Assembly: GCF_019448085.1 (NCBI RefSeq)
Contig: NZ_JAGFNZ010000002.1
Location: 434,001 to 498,000 of the forward strand
Direction of reading: 5' to 3'
Length of the DNA: 64,000 bases
From: Caproiciproducens faecalis
GTDB taxonomy: Bacteria; Bacillota; Clostridia; Oscillospirales; Acutalibacteraceae
Position numbers and translations under genes: made by a program. Below are positions 44,026 to 52,768 of this stretch, piece by piece; positions within the stretch are counted from its first letter, which is position 1; each line of letters opens with the position of its first letter. Below the pieces are notes generated by a model. That model had not been told where the DNA came from. It did no database searches and saw nothing but the letters and a program-made list of their open reading frames with translations.

Positions 44026-45282
44026 TTAGTCAAGCGGCTTTTGAACCTGCTCATATGGGATTTTCTTATCGCCACGTAAGAGAAAGACTTCATTTGCTGA
44101 GCCAACTTTATCAATATAGCGTTTCACAATTACATCCACATATTGTGGGTCAAGTTCCATCAATAAGGATTTTCGGTCGGTATTTTCACAGGCAATCAGA
44201 GTAGTGCCACTGCCTCCAAACAAATCCAAAACTGTTTCCCCACGATAGGAACTGTTTGTAATCATTTTCTGCATCAATTCAATCGGCTTCATCGTTGGAT
44301 GCAAATCAGATTTACTTGGCCTTTGAAAGTCCCATACATCTGACTGTGTTCTGTCCTCAAGCTGATGAATTCTTGGTGCATTGTCCAGCCAGCCATAAAA
44401 TATTGGTTCATATTTGGTATGGTAATCTTTTCGAGACAGTACAAGCCTGTCTTTATTCCAAATAATTGTGGACGACCAGTGAAACCCGCAATCTGAAAGC
44501 ACATCCATCATATTTCCCCATTCTTGAGCCGACATGAAGGAATAGAGCATGGCACCACTTTCTGCAACAGATGCAATATTAGAAAATGCTTTGAATAGGA
44601 AGTCATGAAAATCATCTTTCCCCATAGCATCATTCATAATACTTCGTTTTCTCCAACTAGGATGTTGAGTCGCACCATAATCTACATTATATGGAGGATC
44701 AGTACAAATCAGTTTTATCTCCCCACCGTTAGCCAATTTTTGTACATCTGCCAAAACGGTACTGTCACCACACATCAGTCGATGCTTCCCTAAGAGCCAG
44801 ACATCACCTTTTTGTGAAACCGGTTTTTCCGGCAGCTCAATTTCAAATTCATCATCTTTTGATGTATCAGACTGTTCTCCTAAGTATTCATCCCATAACT
44901 TTTCCGCTTCACTCATATCAAAGCCGGTCAGTTCCACACTGTAGTCCTGTTTTTGTAAATTATCAAGCAATTTGGAAAGCCGTTCAAAATCCCATTCACC
45001 GCTGATTTTATTGAGGGCAATGTTCAATGCTTTTTCTTTGGTTTTATCAATCTCAAGCACAACACACTCTATTTCGGTATAGCCTAAATCTTTCAATACA
45101 GAATATCGCTGATGGCCTCCGATAATTGTCATATCAGAATTTACTATGATCGGTTCAGCAAACCCAAACTCTTTGATGCTGTTTTTGATTTTTTCATATT
45201 CTTTATCTTCTGGCTGCAACTTCTTTCGTGGATTATATTCGGCAGGAACTAATTTATCAATTGCAATTTTTCTAAACTCCAT
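44026..45282 (-). CDS. ParB-domain DNA methyltransferase, E2 copy
   Basis: 418 residues, with GGHQRY in the ParB domain, TDPPYNVDY and LDLFGGSGTT in the methyltransferase domain. It differs from the E1 copy at only a few positions, none in the motifs. The target-recognition part between the motifs is the same, so both elements should methylate the same sequence. Start and TAATG overlap with the membrane protein gene are the same as in E1. Confidence 0.93.
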   Translation of the reverse strand: MEFRKIAIDKLVPAEYNPRKKLQPEDKEYEKIKNSIKEFGFAEPIIVNSDMTIIGGHQRYSVLKDLGYTEIECVVLEIDKTKEKALNIALNKISGEWDFERLSKLLDNLQKQDYSVELTGFDMSEAEKLWDEYLGEQSDTSKDDEFEIELPEKPVSQKGDVWLLGKHRLMCGDSTVLADVQKLANGGEIKLICTDPPYNVDYGATQHPSWRKRSIMNDAMGKDDFHDFLFKAFSNIASVAESGAMLYSFMSAQEWGNMMDVLSDCGFHWSSTIIWNKDRLVLSRKDYHTKYEPIFYGWLDNAPRIHQLEDRTQSDVWDFQRPSKSDLHPTMKPIELMQKMITNSSYRGETVLDLFGGSGTTLIACENTDRKSLLMELDPQYVDVIVKRYIDKVGSANEVFLLRGDKKIPYEQVQKPLD

Positions 45283-45485
45283 TATTGTTCCTCTCCCGTA
45301 ACCTTGAACCACAGTTTTTGGAAAAATTGGCCTATCTCAGCAAATGGGATGTGTTTATCACACCATCTAACCAACTTATTAACCATGAATGAAACTGCCA
45401 TATAAAATCCAACGTAAATCAAAAAGCCAAGTAGACCAATGAAAAAATGCGCTGTGTCTGTTAAAAGTAACCTCATAAAACTCAT
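45282..45485 (-). CDS. Small single-pass membrane protein, E2 copy
   Basis: 67 residues with the same hydrophobic segment (about 14-35) as the E1 copy and only two changes near the end. It is coupled with the methyltransferase by the TAATG overlap. GGAGG stands upstream of the ATG. Confidence 0.78.
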   Translation of the reverse strand: MSFMRLLLTDTAHFFIGLLGFLIYVGFYMAVSFMVNKLVRWCDKHIPFAEIGQFFQKLWFKVTGEEQ

Positions 45486-45507
45486 TCTTTTTTCCTCCAA
45501 TTAAAAA

Positions 45508-45534
45508 GCTGCCTACCCATAACGAGTAGACAGC
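45508..45534 (-). terminator. Terminator-like hairpin before the membrane protein gene, E2 copy
   Basis: GCTGTCTAC and GTAGGCAGC pair on the minus strand, followed by TTTTTAATTGG. Compared with E1, one base pair of the stem has changed on both sides, which supports the fold. It is preceded by the conserved leader (45537-45627). Confidence 0.75.
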
Positions 45535-45676
45535 ACAGTCCAATATTCGTACTATTCAGTTTTACTTTAAATTTTGCAAATTCATGTTCTGATTTTCATC
45601 TTGCTAACTTCACCCCCTTTTATGAAAATTTTCATGTAACATGGCAAATTATGCTCAATGGAATATAAATAAAAGC

Positions 45677-45701
45677 TGCCTACCCAGCTAAGAGCAGACA
45701 G
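45677..45701 (-). terminator. Terminator behind the topoisomerase gene
   Basis: CTGTCT and AGGCAG pair with an inner GC-rich part, followed by CTTTTATTTATAT on the minus strand. It belongs to the same hairpin family as 5626-5652 and 45508-45534. Confidence 0.6.
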
Positions 45702-45779
45702 TTGTTATTACACCTTAAAAATCATGGAAATCATATCGTATTTTAAGCTTGATGAATTTCCACTCATTTTCTATAAATT

Positions 45780-47987
45780 TTAATGTAAGGATATCATTTT
45801 CTCAGCAAATGCTGAAATTGGCGCTTTCCATAAGTCAGCAGGTTGAGTTTCAAAATGCTTGGAAACAATGGGCGACAGATTTGTTTCAAATATTTCTCCA
45901 ATAAGAGGCTGAAGATATTGCTCCACTCTATTTTCATAATTATTAGCTTGCAGAATTTCTTCTTGTATTTTCTCTTTTGCCTGAAATGTCAGTTTATTTT
46001 TCAATTCACCTCTCAAAACATCTTCTTGAGGTACAATTTTACTACATGCATACTGATTAAACTTTTCCTCAATCCAAGTAACAAATTGCGGAGATGTCAT
46101 AGCATTCAGTTCCACACGATTGGTTTCAAGCCAGTGTTTTGATTCCCTGTCCAGACTACTTGCAGAAGCCGCACCCTTCTTTTCAACATTTTCTACTGGT
46201 AACATCATCTCAGTTGCTTCCTTTGGATTAAGACCAAAATCAATAATATTGACTTTCCTTTTTCCTCGGGCTTGTGTTTCTTCAACTAATGTCTGATAAA
46301 TCATAGTACCCGCCGCATCGCAGTCATGAATACAATACACTTCAAGTTCCTCATCAGTTTCACCCAAAAGGTCTAATAAATCTTTGATTGCCCTGCTTGC
46401 ATAGCCCTTGGAAGTGAGCAAGGCACAGTCATACCGCTCAGGAAATCTTACATCTTTCAGAATTTCAAAAAGTCCTTCCTTTTCAATATATAATACCTTA
46501 TTAAAAATGAACTCCGGTCGGTGATACTGTTCCACTGTCAAAGTACCCATCGGTACAGTTTGATGAAGGTGGGGAGTATACAAACTACCCCGGCAATCTC
46601 GATACATTCCATCTATATTTTCGTTTTCTTTTTCATGATCGGTAATGACAGTGCCAAAATAATCATATTCCAGTTCTTTATTTAATTCTTGCATCACAAA
46701 TGGCCTGATAACATAGTACAACTGCCTTTCACTAAATCGGATAGTTCCATCGCCACTTGCTTTGGAAATAGCTCCGTCAAGGTGGGCAAGGACTACTGCT
46801 TTTTGTGACCCTATATTTTCTGTACTTTCAGATATACTTTTATTTTTCGCCTTAAATTTCCTGACAGTCTTCTGAATTGCAGAATCAATACTTTCCTTCA
46901 TTAGAGTAAGGTCTGGCTCCTTACCGTCAGATGTAATTGGAATCACCGGAGAATTCACATTAATTGTAATTTGTATATTATCAAAACAATTTATAAAAGA
47001 ATGAACTCCAACACCCCAAATTTCAATTTTCTTTTTTTCTGTAAATAAATAGGGTGATTTTATTGCCGTACTTTTATTGATCAGGAGATCAACCTGTGAA
47101 TATGTTCTGGGTGAAATTAGCACTTCAATTTTATATGGTATTTCTGCCGACAGCTTGCCTTTTGTACTTGGCAACACATATGTACCAGAAACCGAAGAAT
47201 AAAAAGTATCTGTAATTTCACCAATCTCTCCTAAACGATCAGCTTTGACAGGTTTAGAATGATCTCTGATTGCTGATAACAATGATTCGGAATCTTCAAA
47301 TGATAGATTTGGAGCTTTATAATTCTTGTCAAACAGCTTTGCAATTTGTCCTGCTTTTGCACCGGTGCAGCCATCAAACTCAGAAACCAAATCATACACT
47401 GTTCCATCAAATGCCTGTGTAATTTCATAGAAACCTTCTGAATTATACCAATACGCTGATGTTTTGCCTTTGTATTTTTCACCACGATTATAGTAGACAG
47501 CATTCTGTGCCCAAGAATCATCAATGGGATAATCTCCAAGTGATAGTTCAATCATAGTCCCGCTTATCGGGTAATGATCCAGATACATAACCTTTGAGCT
47601 ACCATCATCCAGTGAATCTATTTTATATTTATCACCATTTGAATAAACAAATAATTCACCGCCAGTTGCAATAACCGCTCCAACTACTACTCTTAATCCA
47701 TTGCCTAAAGCTCCTCTCGTTGGAAGTTTGATTAATTTTGTTGATACCAATGGGCGATTAATTGAAAATAATTCTGCAATTCGATCAGCCGGGATACCAG
47801 TACCACCATTCCAGACAAATAATTTGTTTCCATCACACTTAACCTCAATGTCGTCTGTAATATCCAGTGCATTATCGGTTAATTCCTTAGCGACCAGTTT
47901 TGGTATATCGTTTTTGGATACTCCTGCTTTTTGAGTAAGTGTATCCATACTTCTAAATTGAGTCCATTCCTGTTTCTTAAATTCCAT
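45780..47987 (-). CDS. Fused type IIB topoisomerase (Topo VIII-like)
   Basis: 735 residues. The N-terminal half is a GHKL ATPase as in the Topo VI B subunit: KELTDNALD (about 34-42), GGTGIP (about 61), TRGALGNGLR (about 89-98). The C-terminal half is the A-subunit part: SERQLYYVIR with the presumed catalytic Tyr (about 423), YIEKEGLFEIL with the TOPRIM Glu (about 500) and IHDCDAAGT with the TOPRIM Asp-x-Asp (about 556). Fusion of B and A parts in one chain is the hallmark of Topo VIII, known from a few bacterial and archaeal mobile elements. It probably relaxes or unlinks element DNA in replication. Confidence 0.82.
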   Translation of the reverse strand: MEFKKQEWTQFRSMDTLTQKAGVSKNDIPKLVAKELTDNALDITDDIEVKCDGNKLFVWNGGTGIPADRIAELFSINRPLVSTKLIKLPTRGALGNGLRVVVGAVIATGGELFVYSNGDKYKIDSLDDGSSKVMYLDHYPISGTMIELSLGDYPIDDSWAQNAVYYNRGEKYKGKTSAYWYNSEGFYEITQAFDGTVYDLVSEFDGCTGAKAGQIAKLFDKNYKAPNLSFEDSESLLSAIRDHSKPVKADRLGEIGEITDTFYSSVSGTYVLPSTKGKLSAEIPYKIEVLISPRTYSQVDLLINKSTAIKSPYLFTEKKKIEIWGVGVHSFINCFDNIQITINVNSPVIPITSDGKEPDLTLMKESIDSAIQKTVRKFKAKNKSISESTENIGSQKAVVLAHLDGAISKASGDGTIRFSERQLYYVIRPFVMQELNKELEYDYFGTVITDHEKENENIDGMYRDCRGSLYTPHLHQTVPMGTLTVEQYHRPEFIFNKVLYIEKEGLFEILKDVRFPERYDCALLTSKGYASRAIKDLLDLLGETDEELEVYCIHDCDAAGTMIYQTLVEETQARGKRKVNIIDFGLNPKEATEMMLPVENVEKKGAASASSLDRESKHWLETNRVELNAMTSPQFVTWIEEKFNQYACSKIVPQEDVLRGELKNKLTFQAKEKIQEEILQANNYENRVEQYLQPLIGEIFETNLSPIVSKHFETQPADLWKAPISAFAEKMISLH

Positions 47988-48024
47988 ATACTCTCCTTAT
48001 ATTTTGATTTTGGGTAATAAAAAA

Positions 48025-48050
48025 CTGCCTACTTCACTTGGAATAGACAG
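48025..48050 (-). terminator. Terminator upstream of the topoisomerase gene
   Basis: CTGTCTAT and GTAGGCAG pair on the minus strand, followed by TTTTTTATTACCC. It is another member of the recurrent hairpin family and separates the topoisomerase from the upstream block. Confidence 0.68.
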
Positions 48051-48108
48051 TCCTGTTTTATATTTGATTTTAATTGTCATTTATACTATTTTCTATGATA
48101 AGCGGATC

Positions 48109-48189
48109 GCGTATACTGCGGTATACGCACAGCGCGATAATAATAAGTTATCTACACTACGTTTCGCGAACTTATTATTTTTCGCGCTG
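48109..48189. other. Twin hairpin element, possible origin or control site of E2
   Basis: First a perfect hairpin GCGTATAC-TGCG-GTATACGC (48109-48128). Directly next to it, a long one: CAGCGCGA (48130-48137) pairs with TCGCGCTG (48182-48189), and inside it ATAATAAGTT pairs with AACTTATTAT. The loop side shares CTAC-R-TTTC with 6191-6235 in E1. The rest of 48190-48293 is AT-rich and holds no gene. Confidence 0.55.
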
Positions 48190-48293
48190 TAAACAAGGAT
48201 TTAAATTGCATTACAAATACCAATTTTAAAAACATACATTTATAAGTTATATAAATAGATTGATATTAAATATACCTTTTAATTGTATGTTTT

Positions 48294-49307
48294 TTAAATT
48301 TTTAAAAGATAATTCGCTAATTCTTTTTGAATATCAACATAATCATAATTGTATTTAAAACACTTAAAGCTACTTTCAATTGGTCTCCCAAATCCATTCC
48401 AATTTGATATGAACTTCTCGTACCCTCGATCATATTTATCTCTATTTCTTTTATAATTGTTCTCTGCTTGTTGGTTCATTGCATCAATGACTTTTTGATT
48501 CAGTTTCAATTTTTCTATTTGCAACTCTGTTTTGGGGATTTCCTGTATTATGTTTTTCTGAGTATATATTAATTTAAATTGCTTGTATGTATATTCCCAG
48601 TTATATTGCTCTTTCAAAATGGAGTCAACTCTTGAATAAAATTTATCTCCCTTGAATTTTAAAAATACTTGTGTCAAGCTAATTAATCCCATTTCATCTA
48701 ACACTTGTTTTTTTACAGAATCAATACATTTTATTTCAGTATCATTTGCTATTGTAGTATAAGTTTTTCCATCTTCATCCTTTTGTATAATGACTATTTC
48801 TTCAAAATAGCTAATCAGACATCTATTTTTCAAATTTTTTAATGCATCAAATAAAATTTTGTCTAACTTCTGATATGCCCTTTGATAAAAATGGTCTAAA
48901 TCATACGTCCTGATTTGGTTATTTTGTTGCTTTATTAAATCGTATGGTTTGTTTGAAAATTCGCCATTTACTAGACCTAAGAATTGAAAAAGTCTTTTCC
49001 TTGTTATTGTGCAAGTAAAATTCTCTTCACGAGCTAATCGATTCATTAGTAATAGCTCAATATATTTTACATAAATAGAATGATTCCCTTTTGATCTTAG
49101 ATCCTCTTTTTCCAATGGAACATCATAAATTTCTGTGATCAAGAATTTTTGTCCATGTTTTTCAAAGTCAAAATATCTTGAAAATTCTTTAAGATGTGCT
49201 TTTTTACCATTTGTATTATTATTAGAAACAGGAGCAATATTTAATATTTCACATAATGCTTTATAATTTTTTGCGATTTGTCCAACTTGTAAATTACTGA
49301 TATCTAT
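48294..49307 (-). CDS. Uncharacterised element protein, probable non-ATG start
   Basis: About 337 residues. From the nearest common start (TTG at 49142) only 282 remain, but the frame is open up to 49313 and that part clearly codes (NLQVGQIAKNYKALCEIL, then KKAHLKEFSRYFDFEKHG). It has no ATG, GTG or TTG. An ATA at 49307 behind AAGGATGG is proposed as start. An ATG at 49320 opens another frame with a stop after eight codons, so a frameshift is the alternative. The GKKAHLK and EIYDVPL parts are typical for a protein family of Firmicutes phages and elements that has no assigned role. It may serve replication control. Confidence 0.6.
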   Translation of the reverse strand: MDISNLQVGQIAKNYKALCEILNIAPVSNNNTNGKKAHLKEFSRYFDFEKHGQKFLITEIYDVPLEKEDLRSKGNHSIYVKYIELLLMNRLAREENFTCTITRKRLFQFLGLVNGEFSNKPYDLIKQQNNQIRTYDLDHFYQRAYQKLDKILFDALKNLKNRCLISYFEEIVIIQKDEDGKTYTTIANDTEIKCIDSVKKQVLDEMGLISLTQVFLKFKGDKFYSRVDSILKEQYNWEYTYKQFKLIYTQKNIIQEIPKTELQIEKLKLNQKVIDAMNQQAENNYKRNRDKYDRGYEKFISNWNGFGRPIESSFKCFKYNYDYVDIQKELANYLLKI

Positions 49308-49435
49308 ATAAGTTCACCATCCTTAATTTTTATAGTAATAGCACTTCACTATTCCACAAAAGTGGGTCTGGAAGACAGGCATTTAGGTAAACAAGCACGT
49401 TAGTGCTTAGTGAACCTTAGTGCCTGCTTGCCCAC

Positions 49436-52400
49436 TTATACAATTATTTCAGTTACAGTCATTCCTAAACTCTTTTTGGTTTTTGCAATATTAACTAGTT
49501 CTACCTTGACTTGTTTGATCAAGGATAAATTATATTGATTGACCTGTGATTTTTCAGCGAACGCTTGCAATAGCGGCTTGCCTTCTCGCAGCAGCAATGC
49601 TTGCCCATCTTTATCCTCAACGTCAAGCCAAATAAATCCATTGGATTTTATCTCCGATTCAATTGTCTCAATGGCAGCACCATCAATCACCCTTGCTCGA
49701 ATCTCAGCTTTTTCGATAATCTTAAGACGCTTTTTCTCTTCCAAATGCAAGTTTTTAACTATGTAGCCATTATCAATCGCCGAAACTTCTATTTTTTTAT
49801 ACTTCTCGTGCAAAAATGAGATATCCCCGTCTTTCGCTATCTGATATACATATCTCTTCGCTTGCAATTTAGAATTCAGGTATTCAAAGACTGGCCAAAA
49901 TAAATTTATAATAAAATCTTCGGTACAGTTTTTCATATTACCAATGGCATTCGCAATTGTAGCCAGCTTAAATTTTTTTATGATAGCATCGGCAAGCAGG
50001 ATATATTTAGTATCAATCTCTTTATATTTCTGTGTTTTTTCCCGCTTGTATTTTTTAATACTTGAATATAATAATTCATCATCGATCTGACTCCAGAAGC
50101 AATTTTCAATCAAAAACTCTTTCTCTTCAAGGCCATGCCTGACTTTCCGGTTGTATTGTTTCTCGGCGGTTTTCCGTTCATCAGTATAATTTTGATATAG
50201 CACCATTATTTCCGCCGCACATGGTTCGTACTCGTCAACTGGGTAATCACTGTTGGTCAATTTTTGTTGTATCAATTCCGGCTGATCATTAAATTCTTTA
50301 CGCATGTCATCTATTTCATCTAGCAGTTTCTCTTTTACTAGTCTTGTTGCAATATCCAGCAGTCCCTTTGTCCATTCATAACTGCCGTTATATACATCAT
50401 CAGCATCTTCTTTAAACTGCAAAAACCAAGCCTTGCGCCCGTATTTACTGTTGATAGGCTTCATGTCTTCCGAGGAAGGGAAATAGAGCGTTTTGGGAGC
50501 ATCAATGCTGACCATAGCATTGTATAGCACTATATAGATGTCTTTTTCATTATCATAAAATCTCTGCTTTACATAATTCCGATGCTGCTCAGCAGCTTTA
50601 TATGTTGTTATCCATTCGCCGCTTTCCAATTTTTTATTCTTTACTGCTTTCTCGTCTTCTGAAGCCTTGCTCCAATTAAACTCCACAAAACTTTTATTTA
50701 CGGTATCATAATAGTCTAGTGTCTGCTGACTATTAGAATTGATACTGGCGCTCTTCAAAGCTATACTACCAATTAAATTGCCGGATGCTCTATAGGTTGC
50801 AAAAAATCTATTTTCAAAGTTGTATTCCATCTTTTCTTTGTGACCATCATCTGTATTTAAAAAATACTTACCATCTTTAGGAATAACAACAGCGTCCCGA
50901 ATAATATCGCTATCAACCACCGTGCAGGCATCCCCGTCACAGTCAGCCGAGCTCATGAGTGCCAATATATCGCTCTTTTGATTAAAGTAAATTAATTGTT
51001 TGCATGGGCTAAAATAGTTATCGAAAAATGAATTCCTAACGAAGTTCACATTATGTACTTCGCTATAGGCGCATAGCGGATTTCTTGCAATTGTTCTAAT
51101 ATCCCCGTTTTGGCAGTCAGCACTATAGAATTCTCCAGCTTTCAGCCCATTTTCCCTTTGCTGCCGGTACATAGCATAATTCATATAAGAGATTGCATCG
51201 ACCGCAATATATTGATACTTGGCTTTTGCTGTAACTTTCCCGCAGGCAAGTTCCCTGCATCTTTTTTCAATTTGCTTTGCCAAATTACGTTTAACATTTT
51301 TCAGCCTTACAAAGTTCTCCGATATATTGAGCAACTCTTCGCATTTATTCATAATATTTCTGTTGAGTGTTTGAACTTCCTGTTCAAACTCATCGCTATC
51401 CGAATCGTCGCTTTTCACTATGTTTTTAAAGAAAAGTCTGATAGCGTCAATATTAATCTGCCACTCCGATTTGTCATCCTTTTGAAATGGCTTGATAATT
51501 TTTCTATATGATGCAATGTCTTCCTGTATTAACTCATAATAATCTTTTTTGCTTAAAGCCAGCGCCGAAAGCAATTGATAGTTTAACCGCCTATAATTTC
51601 CAATATGGTCTTCACTTTTATTAAATTTTGTAACATACAGCTTACCAATAATATTCGCATACTTTGGATCAACTTCACTAAGTCTTTGTTTACATGTGCT
51701 CATATCTTCATTGTTTTCTGATTTGTAATATTTCGCAAGTTTAACCATACTCTCATTCAGCAGCATTGTTCTATCAGTGACCTCTTGCCAGTTATCCCAA
51801 TAATCCAGTAAATAGAATTTGTCATCTACTTTTTTGCAGTACTCCGTATCGGCTTTATAAACTGCGTTTAGATATTTCAGTATATCGAACTTGGTTATCA
51901 TGCCTTTTATCCCGATGCCGTAACCCCGAATAATAGCAAATTCAACAGGATAGTGAAGCTCAAGTACAGATTTTATCTGTTCAAATACTTTCGGAGTGGC
52001 AATGCCGCCACCGTCAAACACCTCAATATCATCATCAAAATGGTAATCCACCAAATCATAAACAACTGTATCTTCCAATTCGCCTTTTTTGTTTTCCACC
52101 TTAGCAGGCTTTTTCTCAACGGTCTTATAGTCTTTGACGATTCTGTACTTTGGCTGCGAAAGGACAATAATATCAGGCATATCACCTGCCATCTGGCAGC
52201 TACTCAAACCTAAAGAAATTCGGCTCAAAACATCTTTATTGATGCAAATCTCTTCTTTGCTCTCTTCAATTTCTTTGAACTTTCCAAGTGAAATCAAATT
52301 TTCAAATTCACGAGCAAAGTCACAGAAATCCTCCCGTACAAATAAAGTTTCGCACTTCCCATTCGAAGGCTCTTTTTTCATACCTCCGGTAGTGGCGAAC

Positions 52401-52666
52401 CAAGCATAATATATTTTGTCATTGAATGTTAAACCGTCATCCCATTCGGTTTTTGCTTTTTCCTCTGTGCTGGGGAGTATAACTTTTATTATTCCATCAA
52501 TTAATTGCTTATCTTGTAGCTTTTCGCCTTTATAGCATTCATAAGCTAAGGTTAAAAAGCTCTCATCTATCGTTATAGTGTTTTCACCTAAATTTTCAGA
52601 TTTTATTACACCGTCAAAAATGTAGTTCCTTCCAAAGCTATACATTTTAATCTGCTTTTGCTCCAT
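49436..52666 (-). CDS. Single-chain DxDGD RNA polymerase (YonO/QDE-1-like), E2 copy
   Basis: 1076 residues. SSADCDGDACTVVD carries Asp-x-Asp-Gly-Asp at about 573-577; RNPLCAYSEVHNVNF lies about 47 residues before it. Both are in the same order as in the E1 protein (RNPVTSYSE, DYDGD), but the overall sequences have diverged strongly, unlike the neighbouring backbone genes. A basic, helical middle with KNVKRNLAKQIEKRC (about 420) follows a short acidic stretch. It lies directly behind the type III restriction operon and starts with an ATG behind GAGGGGG. Expected to transcribe element genes from promoters of its own. Confidence 0.7.
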   Translation of the reverse strand: MEQKQIKMYSFGRNYIFDGVIKSENLGENTITIDESFLTLAYECYKGEKLQDKQLIDGIIKVILPSTEEKAKTEWDDGLTFNDKIYYAWFATTGGMKKEPSNGKCETLFVREDFCDFAREFENLISLGKFKEIEESKEEICINKDVLSRISLGLSSCQMAGDMPDIIVLSQPKYRIVKDYKTVEKKPAKVENKKGELEDTVVYDLVDYHFDDDIEVFDGGGIATPKVFEQIKSVLELHYPVEFAIIRGYGIGIKGMITKFDILKYLNAVYKADTEYCKKVDDKFYLLDYWDNWQEVTDRTMLLNESMVKLAKYYKSENNEDMSTCKQRLSEVDPKYANIIGKLYVTKFNKSEDHIGNYRRLNYQLLSALALSKKDYYELIQEDIASYRKIIKPFQKDDKSEWQINIDAIRLFFKNIVKSDDSDSDEFEQEVQTLNRNIMNKCEELLNISENFVRLKNVKRNLAKQIEKRCRELACGKVTAKAKYQYIAVDAISYMNYAMYRQQRENGLKAGEFYSADCQNGDIRTIARNPLCAYSEVHNVNFVRNSFFDNYFSPCKQLIYFNQKSDILALMSSADCDGDACTVVDSDIIRDAVVIPKDGKYFLNTDDGHKEKMEYNFENRFFATYRASGNLIGSIALKSASINSNSQQTLDYYDTVNKSFVEFNWSKASEDEKAVKNKKLESGEWITTYKAAEQHRNYVKQRFYDNEKDIYIVLYNAMVSIDAPKTLYFPSSEDMKPINSKYGRKAWFLQFKEDADDVYNGSYEWTKGLLDIATRLVKEKLLDEIDDMRKEFNDQPELIQQKLTNSDYPVDEYEPCAAEIMVLYQNYTDERKTAEKQYNRKVRHGLEEKEFLIENCFWSQIDDELLYSSIKKYKREKTQKYKEIDTKYILLADAIIKKFKLATIANAIGNMKNCTEDFIINLFWPVFEYLNSKLQAKRYVYQIAKDGDISFLHEKYKKIEVSAIDNGYIVKNLHLEEKKRLKIIEKAEIRARVIDGAAIETIESEIKSNGFIWLDVEDKDGQALLLREGKPLLQAFAEKSQVNQYNLSLIKQVKVELVNIAKTKKSLGMTVTEIIV

Positions 52667-52692
52667 TTGTTATACCCCCTCATATGAAAAAA

Positions 52693-52726
52693 GCCAGCAT
52701 TAGCAAAAAGTATTGCTTAATGCCGA
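52693..52726 (-). terminator. Terminator of the E2 restriction operon
   Basis: GTCGGCATTAAGCA and TGCTAATGCTGGC pair with small mismatches on the minus strand, followed by TTTTTTC. It lies between the res stop and the RNA polymerase start; only about 20 bases separate it from the latter's ribosome site. Confidence 0.75.
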
Positions 52727-52768
52727 CTTTTCTGGTTGACAATATTCCTTAATATTGTTTTAAACTAA

